In this document: piece by piece, positions 17,018-25,102 of the stretch
How the letters are laid out: every line of letters begins with the position of its first letter
How positions within the stretch are numbered: position 1 is the first letter of the stretch
Assembly (NCBI GenBank): GCA_018242605.1
Contig: JAFEBP010000027.1
Span: 1-63,983 of the forward strand
DNA: 63,983 nt
Direction of reading: 5' to 3'
Source: Planctomycetota bacterium
Lineage (GTDB): Bacteria; Planctomycetota; Phycisphaerae; Phycisphaerales; UBA1924
The notes under the pieces: generated by a model
What the model was told of the DNA's origin: nothing
Databases searched by the model: none
Seen by the model: only the letters and a program-made list of their open reading frames with translations
Program-made: the position numbers and the translations under genes

Positions 17018-19081
17018 ATGGCAGGCGTGCCCCCAATCCCGACTCGAGTTTCCAACTGGATGGTCTCCCGCCTTTCGCAGGGGAACCTGAACCGCACGAG
17101 CCTCGCGCTGTTTGGCGTGCAGCAGCAGATCACTACCGGGCGTTCGGTGCTGCGGCCCAGCGATGACGTGGTGAAAGCCGCCACGATCGGGGTGATCGAC
17201 GATCGACTGGATCGGTCGGCGCAGCTTCAGCGCAATTTTGAGCATGCCTCCGCGGCGGTGAACGAGATTGACTCCACGCTCAATGAAGCCAACCAGATCG
17301 CGCTCCAAGCCAAGAGCATCGCGGCGGAACAGATCAACCTGACCGCCAGTGCAAGCGAGCGTTCCGGGCAAGCGTCGGTGGTCGACGGCCTGCTGCGGGG
17401 CTTGTTCAACGTCGCGAACCGATCCGGCGTCGCCGGCTACGTGCTGGGCGGCACACAGGCGGAATCCGCGCCTGTGGTGCCCTTTCTTGGTGGGTACAGG
17501 TACGTGGGCCGCGGCGACGGGCTGACCACCGATCTGGGCTTGGGCGGGGATGCGCCGATCACTCTGGGCGGCAACAACCCGATCGCTCGAGCCTCGTCGC
17601 GGGTGAAGGGCACCGTGGACTTTGCTCCCGCCCTGACCGCGCAGACTCGCCTGGCTGAAATTCGCGGTGCACGCGGCGGCGGCCTGCAGAGCGGCACGGT
17701 TCAGTTCTCGTTCGACGGCGGTCAGCCGACGACGGTGGACCTTTCGGGGGCCGAAACAATCGGCGACGTGCGGTTGCGGCTGGAATCGGCCCTCCGCAAA
17801 TACGAAACGGATAACGGGGTCACGATCCTGGATTCCAGCGGCGTCTCGCTGCAGGGCGAGTCGCTGAACTTCGGGGTGGTTTCCGGTGCTCCGGCGCCGA
17901 CGCTCGAGTTCTTCGACTCAGGATCGGGGACCACGGCCCGGGATCTGGGACTGACGGGGTCGACCCCGACCCAGTTCACATCCACGTCGCCATCCGGGGC
18001 ATCGCTCGATCCGGCGCTCGCGTGGAACACCCCCCTCTCGGCGATGGCGGGCATCACGGGCGCGTTGGGAACGATCAGGATCAGCAACGCGGGACACACC
18101 ACCACGGTGGATCTCTCCGGTGCGCAGAGTCTGCAAGATGTGCGAAACCTGATCGAGGGAACAAACCTGGGTCTGCGGGTGCAGATCAACAGCGCGGGCA
18201 CCGGTATCGATGTGCTCAATGAAGTCGCGGCGGGGAGCATCAACTCGCTCTCCATCAGCGAGGTATCTGGCGGAGATACGGCCACTCGGCTGGGCATTCG
18301 GACGATGAGCGGGGACACCCGCCTGAGTGACTTCAACTTCGGGCGCGGCGTCTCGATTGTCAACGGTGTCAATGACCCCTCTACGGGGACTGCAACCTCG
18401 TCACTCAACGAGGATTTCATCATTACTCTGGGGGATTCGGCCCGCACGCAGATCTCCATCGATCTGCGGCCGCAGGATGTGACCACCGTTCAGGCGGTGA
18501 TCGACCGCATCAACTCGCAGGCGTCGGCGCAGATCGCCGCGTCGGGGCTGCCCGCCGGTTCGCTGGTGGCGGGCCTGGCGTCGGATGGCAACGGATTAAG
18601 GCTGACCCAGTCGGGGGCGTTCACGAACGCTCTTTCGATCCAGGCCCGCAACAACTCGCAGGCGGCCCAGGACCTGGGCCTGACTGCTGGGACGTACGAC
18701 GCTTCGAGCGCAAGTTTGATCGGCGAAGACCGCGCGAAAGTGCGCACGGACAGCCTGTTCACGCAGCTGATTGACTTGAGAGACTCGCTCACGCAGAACA
18801 GCACGACTGGCATCGGCTTTGCTGGATCAGGTATGGAGGTGTCTATCGGCGAGATCGCGGAACTCCGCGGCATCGTCGGCGGGCACGCTCAGCGGATCGA
18901 TTCGGCGGCGACGCGTGAGACGGATCGCGCGACGCTTGACGAGACGATCCGAACTGGTCTACGCGATGCTGACTTCACGCAGGCGGCTACACAGTTCTCT
19001 CTCCTGCAGACACAGTTGGAAGCGGGGCTTCGGGTGGCGGCGATCTCTTCGCAACGCACCCTGCTCGACTTCCTGGGTTGA
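17018..19081 (+). CDS. flgL: Flagellar hook-associated protein 3 (hook-filament junction)
   Basis: 687 residues, about twice the usual FlgL because of a large central insertion. The N-terminal flagellin-like domain is typical (PTRVSNWMVSRLSQGNL, then QQQITTGRSVLRPSDD), and the C-terminal helix ends FSLLQTQLEAGLRVAAISSQRTLLDFLG-like, as in FlgL. The insert has at least three flagellin hook-IN-like repeats (TTVDLSGAETIGDVRLRLE, TTVDLSGAQSLQDVRN, and DVTTVQAVIDRINSQ). The ATG at 17018 was chosen over an upstream in-frame start because it begins the conserved domain; GTG 17027 is an alternative. It heads the flgL-fliW-csrA-fliC cluster. Confidence 0.9.
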   Translation: MAGVPPIPTRVSNWMVSRLSQGNLNRTSLALFGVQQQITTGRSVLRPSDDVVKAATIGVIDDRLDRSAQLQRNFEHASAAVNEIDSTLNEANQIALQAKSIAAEQINLTASASERSGQASVVDGLLRGLFNVANRSGVAGYVLGGTQAESAPVVPFLGGYRYVGRGDGLTTDLGLGGDAPITLGGNNPIARASSRVKGTVDFAPALTAQTRLAEIRGARGGGLQSGTVQFSFDGGQPTTVDLSGAETIGDVRLRLESALRKYETDNGVTILDSSGVSLQGESLNFGVVSGAPAPTLEFFDSGSGTTARDLGLTGSTPTQFTSTSPSGASLDPALAWNTPLSAMAGITGALGTIRISNAGHTTTVDLSGAQSLQDVRNLIEGTNLGLRVQINSAGTGIDVLNEVAAGSINSLSISEVSGGDTATRLGIRTMSGDTRLSDFNFGRGVSIVNGVNDPSTGTATSSLNEDFIITLGDSARTQISIDLRPQDVTTVQAVIDRINSQASAQIAASGLPAGSLVAGLASDGNGLRLTQSGAFTNALSIQARNNSQAAQDLGLTAGTYDASSASLIGEDRAKVRTDSLFTQLIDLRDSLTQNSTTGIGFAGSGMEVSIGEIAELRGIVGGHAQRIDSAATRETDRATLDETIRTGLRDADFTQAATQFSLLQTQLEAGLRVAAISSQRTLLDFLG

Positions 19082-19260
19082 TCGAGATGCCTGGCACGGC
19101 ACCTACACACGCGCGGCATAGCTACCGGTTTCTCCCGCGCACGAAGGACTGAACGGATCTGACATCACGCCATCCGGCGCCGGCGAGTGCCGAGCTCCGG
19201 GGACGCGTGCGGAAGGAAAACCCCGAGCGTGTTTCGGCCACACGCATGGGGAGGATACAC

Positions 19261-19278
19261 CGGACCCCCGCGAGGGGG
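19261..19278 (+). promoter_or_regulatory. Hairpin in the fliW leader
   Basis: The 241-bp gap before fliW holds a CCCCC/GGGGG stem with a GCGA tetraloop (19265-19278) preceded by a GGGGAGGATA sequence. Several GGA triplets are nearby. No run of T follows, so it is not a terminator; it may act in post-transcriptional control by CsrA. The function is inferred. Confidence 0.3.
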
Positions 19279-19322
19279 CCGGATGAACGGTGGAACCGGC
19301 CGGCGATGCTGGAGCGCACGCT

Positions 19323-19778
19323 ATGGAAGTGCGGACGACAAGATTCGGCATGGTTGAAGTCGCGGAGGACCGCGTCATCACCATCCCCAAGGGCCTCCTT
19401 GGTTTCTCAAAGTACACACGATACTGCCTGCTGGAGCCGGGCGACGACGCGTGTTTCTTCTGGCTCCAAAGCCTGGACGAGCCCGGCCTGGCGTTCGTGC
19501 TGACGGACCCGAGCCTGTTCGTTCCCGACTACTCGGTGCCCATCCGCGCCGAGCAGATGGCCGAACTGAACATCACCCGCCTCGAGGACGCGCAGGTATT
19601 CTGCATCGTCAACAAGGTGGACGGCGTTCTGACCGGCAATCTCCAGGGCCCGCTGGTGGTGAACACCGTCACCCGCGCGGGCGAGCAGATCGTGCTCGCC
19701 GAGAAGCGGTGGACGACCCGCCACACGCTGGTGAAGGTCGCCAAGACCGCCGATCGCCCCGTGGCCGTGCCGGCCTAG
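19323..19778 (+). CDS. fliW: Flagellar assembly factor, CsrA antagonist
   Basis: 151 residues from the ATG at 19323; an earlier in-frame start adds only an unlike segment. The family signature is complete: TRFGMVEVAEDRVITIPKG, GLLGF, then the LEPGDDACFFWLQSLDEPGLAFVLTDP block and NLQGPLVVN late in the protein. FliW binds flagellin and CsrA and so adjusts flagellin translation to secretion. It sits directly before csrA and two flagellin genes, the textbook arrangement outside the gamma-proteobacteria. Confidence 0.95.
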   Translation: MEVRTTRFGMVEVAEDRVITIPKGLLGFSKYTRYCLLEPGDDACFFWLQSLDEPGLAFVLTDPSLFVPDYSVPIRAEQMAELNITRLEDAQVFCIVNKVDGVLTGNLQGPLVVNTVTRAGEQIVLAEKRWTTRHTLVKVAKTADRPVAVPA

Positions 19779-19938
19779 CGGCAGATTGCCATGTGCAACC
19801 CGCCATCCAACCTCAGTTTGAACGCACTTCCACCCCGCACGCGTGGGCGCGGCGATCGCGCCATGCCCCAGGCGGTTTCGGGGACTACGCCAAGTCAGGG
19901 ACACCCGCGCAATGACGCGCGGAGCAAGGAGCAAAGAG

Positions 19939-20310
19939 ATGCTGGTGCTGTCCCGGCAGCGCGACGAGACGATCATGATCGGAGACGAGATCGAAATCAC
20001 GGTAGTGGACATCCGCGGCGACAAGGTTCGCCTGGGGATTTCCGCTCCCTCTCGAATCGCGGTGCATCGCAAAGAAGTTTACGAGTCAATCCGACGCGAG
20101 AACGAGCAGGCCGCGCGGATCGTTGGTCAGGACCTGGGCCCGCTCGACGATCCCGGCCAGACGGTCTCGCCGGGCCCGCGGCGCATCCGTGTGCGTGCCG
20201 CGGCGATCCTGGCGAGAAAAGCCGGACCCACGGGTGCCGGCCTGGGCCTTCCGCCGCCGCAACCGACGGCCAGGGCCCCTGACGCCGCCCTCCTTCGAAA
20301 GGCCGGCTGA
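19939..20310 (+). CDS. csrA: Carbon storage regulator / translational repressor, with C-terminal extension
   Basis: 123 residues from the ATG at 19939 (AGGAG-like site just upstream). Residues 1-60 are a normal CsrA: MLVLSRQRDETIMIGD, VVDIRGDKVRLGI and the RNA-binding IAVHRKEVYESIRREN. CsrA is usually 60-75 residues; here about 60 more residues follow, Pro/Gly/Arg/Ala-rich without a recognised domain (GPRRIRVRAAAILARK). The extension is in frame with no sign of frameshift. The protein should repress flagellin mRNAs by covering GGA sites and be relieved by FliW from the neighbouring gene. Confidence 0.93.
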   Translation: MLVLSRQRDETIMIGDEIEITVVDIRGDKVRLGISAPSRIAVHRKEVYESIRRENEQAARIVGQDLGPLDDPGQTVSPGPRRIRVRAAAILARKAGPTGAGLGLPPPQPTARAPDAALLRKAG

Positions 20311-20326
20311 CCAACACGTTTGCATC

Positions 20327-20399
20327 GCCCCGCGACCGGGGCAAGTTCGGGCGGAAGCCCGAGTCCTCATCAAGAACCACAGCCTCAATCACGGAGGAT
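20327..20399 (+). promoter_or_regulatory. fliC1 leader: hairpins and GGA sites (candidate CsrA binding)
   Basis: Between csrA and the first flagellin lie a GCCCCG/CGGGGC hairpin (20327-20342), a TCGGGC/GCCCGA hairpin with GGAA in its loop (20347-20362) and the ribosome site ACGGAGGAT (20391-20399), itself a GGA site. A GGA in a hairpin loop plus a GGA in the Shine-Dalgarno is the classical CsrA target layout. Binding is inferred. Confidence 0.45.
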
Positions 20400-20403
20400 T
20401 GTC

Positions 20404-21960
20404 ATGGCTCGGATCAACACTAATATTCCCAGTCTGATTGCGCAGGAAAACCTCAAGCGCACGCAGAACGAACTGGGCACTCGCCTCGAGCGACTGTCCA
20501 CTGGCCTCAAAATCAACCGGGGCAAGGACGACCCCGCAGGGCTCATCGTGTCCGAACGCATCCGTTCGAACATCCAGGGCCTGGAGACGGGCGTCAAGAA
20601 CGGCGAGCGTGCCAGCGCCGTCATCTCCACCACCGAGGGGGCTCTGACGGAGGTCAACGACCTGCTCAACTCCATCCGCAGCCTCATCGTCGAGGCGGCG
20701 AACACGGGCGCCAACTCAAGCGCGGAACGCGACGCCAATCAGCTCCAGATCGACTCGGCCATCGAATCGATCACGCGGATCTCGAACACGGCTTCGTTCG
20801 GTTCGCTCAAGCTGCTCAACGGCTCGCTGGACTACACGCTCTCGGGTGTGGCCTCTAGCGCGGTCACATTGGCGAAGATCCACAACGCCTCGTTCGTGAA
20901 CGGGGCCGCTCTGCAGGTGCAGGTGGACGTGGTCGCCTCCGCCCAGGTAGGAGCGCTGTATTACAACGGCAATACGACACCTCCGGGCGTCACGCTGTCG
21001 GCGATGACTCTGGAGATCGCCGGCCCCAAGGGCGTACAGGTGATCACCGTCGCGTCCGGCCAGTCGCTGTCTCGCGTCGTGGCCGCGGTGAACAACCTTA
21101 CCGGGCTGACGGGCGTGCAGGCGAGCCTCATCAACAACACCGCTGCGTCGGGCATGGTGTTTAAGTCATCGGACTACGGCTCGGACGCGTTCGTGTCCGT
21201 CAAGCGGCTGGGTGGTCCCGGTCAGCCCGGCGATTCGTTCGACCTGTACAAGTTCGCGAACAACGCCCCCGTGGTCAGCAACGCGCCGTTCGGCTGGTCG
21301 ACACTCACCGGCGCCGGCACGCTGGTGTCGGGCGAGCGTGACGAGGGCAAGGACGTCCAGGCGCTCGTGAACGGCAACCTCGCCACGGGCAAGGGCTTGT
21401 CCGTGTCGGTCAACTCTCCGGCGCTGGGCCTGGACCTGCAACTGACACAGGCGGCGGCGACCATGCCGACGGCCGCGGCGACGACGTTCGACATTACCGG
21501 CGGTGGCGCGCTCTTCCAGCTCGGGCCGGACGTCACCAACGCACAGCAGGCCACCACCGGCCTTCCTTCCGTCGCCGCGTCCCGCCTGGGCGCCACGCTG
21601 GTGGGCGGAACGGTGCAGTACCTGACGAGCCTCAAGACGGGCCAGGCCAACAGCATCTCGGAAAACGTGCGGCGCTCGAACTTCAGCGACGCGAGCGACA
21701 TCCTTACCACGGCGATCGACGAGGTGACAATCCTGCGGGGCCGCCTGGGCGCCTTCGAGCGCAACGTGCTCGAGGCGAACCAGCGGAGCCTCCAGACGCA
21801 GTACGAGAATCTCTCGGCGAGCGACTCGTCCATCCGCGACGCGGACTTCGCCTTCGAGACCAGCCGGCTCACGAGGGCCCAGATTCTCTCGAGCGCGGGC
21901 ACGAGCGTCCTGAGCCTCGCGAATCAGCAAAGCCAGCAGGTGCTGCAGTTGCTCGGCTGA
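20404..21960 (+). CDS. fliC: Flagellin 1
   Basis: 518 residues from the ATG at 20404, preceded by GGAGG. The N-terminal D0/D1 helix (ARINTNIPSLIAQENLKRTQ, RLERLSTGLKINRGKDDPAG) and C-terminal helix (SIRDADFAFETSRLTRAQIL, ending QQVLQLLG) are typical flagellin. The surface-exposed middle has a hook-IN-like motif (LEIAGPKGVQVITVASGQSL). It is a main filament subunit, exported by the flagellar secretion system. It lies just after fliW-csrA, and a strong terminator follows. It is a close paralogue of the next gene. Confidence 0.95.
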   Translation: MARINTNIPSLIAQENLKRTQNELGTRLERLSTGLKINRGKDDPAGLIVSERIRSNIQGLETGVKNGERASAVISTTEGALTEVNDLLNSIRSLIVEAANTGANSSAERDANQLQIDSAIESITRISNTASFGSLKLLNGSLDYTLSGVASSAVTLAKIHNASFVNGAALQVQVDVVASAQVGALYYNGNTTPPGVTLSAMTLEIAGPKGVQVITVASGQSLSRVVAAVNNLTGLTGVQASLINNTAASGMVFKSSDYGSDAFVSVKRLGGPGQPGDSFDLYKFANNAPVVSNAPFGWSTLTGAGTLVSGERDEGKDVQALVNGNLATGKGLSVSVNSPALGLDLQLTQAAATMPTAAATTFDITGGGALFQLGPDVTNAQQATTGLPSVAASRLGATLVGGTVQYLTSLKTGQANSISENVRRSNFSDASDILTTAIDEVTILRGRLGAFERNVLEANQRSLQTQYENLSASDSSIRDADFAFETSRLTRAQILSSAGTSVLSLANQQSQQVLQLLG

Positions 21961-21986
21961 CGCGGTCGGTTCCCAGAACCTCTTTC

Positions 21987-22016
21987 GCCCGGCGCCGGTT
22001 GGCGCCGGGCTTTTTT
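21987..22016 (+). terminator. Terminator after fliC1
   Basis: A perfect 10-bp stem (21987-21996 with 22001-22010), loop GGTT, followed by six T residues. It ends the transcript of flagellin 1 and separates it from flagellin 2. Confidence 0.9.
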
Positions 22017-22097
22017 GTTTTCGCGACCGCTAATCCCATCCCCGGATCGGGGCGTCCGAATTTGCAATTTTCCTCGCGGACAACTCGCCGCGCCGCT

Positions 22098-22124
22098 TAA
22101 GGCGCGTGTCCGTTGCTCCGATGT
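22098..22124 (+). promoter_or_regulatory. Possible sigma-28 promoter for fliC2
   Basis: TAAG, a 15-base spacer, and TCCGATGT resemble the sigma-28 (FliA) consensus TAAA-N15-GCCGATAA. It would give a leader of about 180 bases before the start at 22311. Whether this organism has FliA cannot be seen here. Confidence 0.35.
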
Positions 22125-22159
22125 CAACCGTGCTGGCGCGATTCACCCTCTTGGTCGCG

Positions 22160-22308
22160 CGGCGTGGACGCCGGAACGGATTCCGGTAGCCACGAGACCC
22201 GGGCCTCGTCGGCACGGGCATCGACAACCGCCGACGGCGCTCCCTCACGCGAGTTCAAGCGATACGAGGTGCGCGGGCATCCGGACATCCCAACTTGCAC
22301 GGAGGATT
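22160..22308 (+). promoter_or_regulatory. fliC2 leader: tandem GGA hairpins (candidate CsrA binding)
   Basis: Two overlapping hairpins carry GGA in their loops: CGGCG-TGGA-CGCCG (22160-22173) and CCGGAA-CGGA-TTCCGG (22171-22186). They share three bases, so they exclude each other. A further GGA lies in ATCCGGACATCC (22279-22290). The ribosome site ACGGAGGAT (22299-22307) repeats the one before fliC1 almost exactly. This is the expected pattern for CsrA repression; it is an inference. Confidence 0.45.
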
Positions 22309-22310
22309 CC

Positions 22311-23858
22311 ATGGGTCGTATTAACACTAACGTTCAGTCTCTCATCGCCCAGCGTGTTCTGACGCAGAACAACGCCAGCCTCTCCACCGCCCTCGAGCGG
22401 TTGAGCACCGGTGTCAAGATCAACCGCGGCAAGGACGATCCCGCGGGCCTGATCGCGAGCGAGAACCTGCGTTCCGAGCAGAAGTCGCTCAACCAGGCGA
22501 TCTCCAACGCTGACCGCGCCGACCAGGTTGTGAACATCGCTGAAGGCGGTCTGCAGGAAGTGTCCAGCCTTCTGACCGAACTCCAGGGACTGGTCACGAA
22601 CACCGCCAGCAAGGCGGGCCTGTCGGTCGAGGAGAAGAACGCCAGCCAGCTCCAGATCGACTCGATCCTCCAGACGATCGACCGCGTCTCCTCCTCCACG
22701 AACTTCCAGGGCATCAAGCTCCTGAACGGCAACTTCGACTTCAAGACCTCGGGCGTGCAGTCCGGCGTTTCTGACTTCCGCGTCAACGCGGCGAAGTTCT
22801 CGGGCGCTTCGCTCGCCGTGGACATCCAGGTCACGGCCTCCGCTCAGCAGGGCGGCGTGTTCCTGTCCATGGGCGGCACCAGCATCAACATCAACACGGG
22901 CTCGTCGCTCGTGGTCGAGATCTCGGGCAGCAAAGGAAGCCGCGAGCTCTCCTTCGCGTCCGGCACGTCGCTCTCGAAGATCAAGGACGCCATCAACACG
23001 TTCTCCGACGTGACGGGCGTCACCGCTTCGCTCTCCTCCGGCGCCACCCGCCTGGCCCTCTCCAGCAGCGATTTCGGCTCTTCCGAGTTCGTGTCGGTCA
23101 AGGTGGTCAACGCCGCCGGCATCAACAGCACCAACAACGGCGACGCCGGCACCCCGACCCGCGGTGTGTACTCGCGTCAGGCCGCCGCTTTCAACACGGC
23201 CAACACCACGATCAACAGCTCGTTCGCGAACGCCACCAACGGCGTCGCCGACTATGGCCAGAACGTCTCGGCGACGATTAACGGCATCGCGGCGACCTCC
23301 ACCGGCAAGACGGCCCGCATCAACACCGACTTCCTCGATGTTGAAGTGACCCTGACGACCGGTGAATCGCAGGGCTTGGGCAACGTGGGCAGCGGTTCAA
23401 GCCCCGCCTTCTACATCACCGGCGGCGGCGCCGACTTCCAGCTCGCCGGCCGCGTGGACATCGCCGGAAAGGTGTCGATGGGCATCCGCGACGTCGCGGT
23501 CCGCAAGCTGGGCAACAGCACGGTCGGAACGCTCGACCGCCTCGCCAGCGGCAAGGCCAACAACGTCGTCAACGGTGATCTCGCCGGCGCGCAGAAGATC
23601 GTGTCCGAAGCGATCTCCCAAGTCTCCGGCCTCCGCGGCCGCCTGGGCGCCTTCCAGAAGAACACCGTGGGCGCCACCATCCGCAGCCTCAACGTCAGCG
23701 TCGAGAACACCGCGGCGGCCCAGAGCGTGATCCGCGACTCGGACTTCGCGACCGAGACCGCCCAGCTCACGCGTTCACAGATCCTCGTGTCGGCCTCGAC
23801 GAACATTCTGCAGCTCGCCAACCAGTCTCCCCAGTCGGCCCTGCAGCTGCTCGGCTAA
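22311..23858 (+). CDS. fliC: Flagellin 2
   Basis: 515 residues from ATG 22311 (GGAGG upstream); an open frame extends upstream through the leader but is not flagellin-like. N-terminal block GRINTNVQSLIAQRVLTQNN with LERLSTGVKINRGKDDPAGL and C-terminal SVIRDSDFATETAQLTRSQIL, ending SALQLLG, are typical. The exposed centre is Ser/Thr/Asn-rich with a hook-IN-like motif (EISGSKGSRELSFASGTSL). It is paralogous to flagellin 1, so the filament probably holds two flagellins or they are used under different conditions. The stop overlaps the convergent terC gene by 4 bases. Confidence 0.95.
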   Translation: MGRINTNVQSLIAQRVLTQNNASLSTALERLSTGVKINRGKDDPAGLIASENLRSEQKSLNQAISNADRADQVVNIAEGGLQEVSSLLTELQGLVTNTASKAGLSVEEKNASQLQIDSILQTIDRVSSSTNFQGIKLLNGNFDFKTSGVQSGVSDFRVNAAKFSGASLAVDIQVTASAQQGGVFLSMGGTSININTGSSLVVEISGSKGSRELSFASGTSLSKIKDAINTFSDVTGVTASLSSGATRLALSSSDFGSSEFVSVKVVNAAGINSTNNGDAGTPTRGVYSRQAAAFNTANTTINSSFANATNGVADYGQNVSATINGIAATSTGKTARINTDFLDVEVTLTTGESQGLGNVGSGSSPAFYITGGGADFQLAGRVDIAGKVSMGIRDVAVRKLGNSTVGTLDRLASGKANNVVNGDLAGAQKIVSEAISQVSGLRGRLGAFQKNTVGATIRSLNVSVENTAAAQSVIRDSDFATETAQLTRSQILVSASTNILQLANQSPQSALQLLG

Positions 23859-24955
23859 GCCCCGGTAGCGTTCTGATCTGAATCCTCACGCCCCGGCTCA
23901 CCTTGAGCCGGGGCGTTTTCTTGCGCCGGTATCCGAGACGCGAAGACGACCGAGGAGAGGATGCCCACCAGCAACGCGGCGCCGATGGAGCCCAGGGAAA
24001 CGGTGTGCGAGATATGTACTCCCGCCAGCGGCAGGAGCATCTTGACGCCGATGAAAGCCAGGATGAAGGCCAGGCAGTACTTGAGGTACACGAACTTGCC
24101 CATCACCGCCGCGAGCGCAAAGTAGAGCGAACGCAGCCCCAGGATCGCGAAGATGTTGCTGGTGAACACGATGAACGGGTCGCGGGTGATGCCGAACACG
24201 GCGGGGATCGAGTCCACCGCGAAGACCACGTCGGTGGTCTCTACCACCAGCAGCACAAGGAACATGGGCGTCATCATGCGTCGGCCATTGGCGACGGTGA
24301 AGAACTTCTGGCCGTCAAACCCGGGGGAGAGCGGGAAGACCCGCCGCGCGAGCTTCGCCAGCGGGTTGGAGTCGGGGTGAACCTCGGCGTCGCTGTCGCG
24401 GATCATGTGCACGCTGGTATAGACCAGGAACGCGCCCAGCACGTAGATGATCCAGTGCATGTTGTTCAGCAACTGCACGCCCAGTGAGATGAACGCGCCC
24501 CGGAGCAGCACGGCGCCCAGGATGCCCCAGAAGAGCACGCGATGCTGGTGCTCCTTGGGGACTTTGAAGTACTTGAATATCACCGCGATGACGAAGATGT
24601 TGTCCAGGCTCAGGGCGTACTCGAGCCCCCATGCGACCAGGAACAGCCCCATGGCCTCCGCGCCGGCCACGTCGCGCGGAGCCTCGTCGGTCAACTGCGG
24701 CACCGCCAGCCCCAGGCCCAGCCAGTGCTGTTCGTACATGTAGTACACCAACGCCGCAAACCCCAGCGCCACGCTCACCCAAACCGTGGTCCAGGCCAAA
24801 GCCTGTTTCACCGACATCGCGTGCGGGCGGCGGTTCAGAAGCCCCAGGTCCAGCGCGAGAAAGAGTCCGATCATCGCGACGAACGCGGCGTAGAGCCACG
24901 ACTGCTGGGGCGAGGCGGATTCGGCGAGCGTGTGGAATGGCGTCAGGGGCATCAC
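23855..24955 (-). CDS. TerC/Alx-family membrane protein
   Basis: 366 residues (ATG at 24955 or 24952). A multi-helix integral membrane protein with about nine spans. The TerC signature is clear: WGLEYALSLDNIFVIAVIF and the later VVETTDVVFAVDSIPAVFGIT, the two membrane Asp-rich motifs (SLDN and DSIPA) of this family. Members of this family (Alx) export Mn2+ or act in metal and tellurite tolerance. The C-terminal tail is hydrophilic. It converges on flagellin 2 with a 4-base overlap, and the flagellin terminator lies inside its 3' coding end. Metal specificity cannot be read. Confidence 0.9.
   Translation of the reverse strand: MMPLTPFHTLAESASPQQSWLYAAFVAMIGLFLALDLGLLNRRPHAMSVKQALAWTTVWVSVALGFAALVYYMYEQHWLGLGLAVPQLTDEAPRDVAGAEAMGLFLVAWGLEYALSLDNIFVIAVIFKYFKVPKEHQHRVLFWGILGAVLLRGAFISLGVQLLNNMHWIIYVLGAFLVYTSVHMIRDSDAEVHPDSNPLAKLARRVFPLSPGFDGQKFFTVANGRRMMTPMFLVLLVVETTDVVFAVDSIPAVFGITRDPFIVFTSNIFAILGLRSLYFALAAVMGKFVYLKYCLAFILAFIGVKMLLPLAGVHISHTVSLGSIGAALLVGILSSVVFASRIPAQENAPAQGEPGREDSDQNATGA
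23889..23919 (+). terminator. Terminator after fliC2, inside the 3' end of the terC gene
   Basis: A 12-bp stem (23889-23900 with 23904-23915, loop CCT) followed by TTTT ends the plus-strand flagellin 2 transcript. It lies within the C-terminal codons of the convergent terC gene. Confidence 0.8.
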
Positions 24956-25102
24956 GGCCGGGAGGTTAGGGCCGTTGTCGCCGATCCTGTAACCCGCGGC
25001 GGCATTCCCGGTGCACCCCGGGTCCCCGTCGCGCCGCTACGATCCGATCCGTCACGCAAGCCGATCTTGCGGACCAAGGTACCTCTCAGGAACAGACCCG
25101 TA

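Noticed and set aside
24542..25102. Extension of the HD-domain gene upstream, antisense to terC
   Set aside because: It is an antisense shadow; the protein family begins at ATG 25103.
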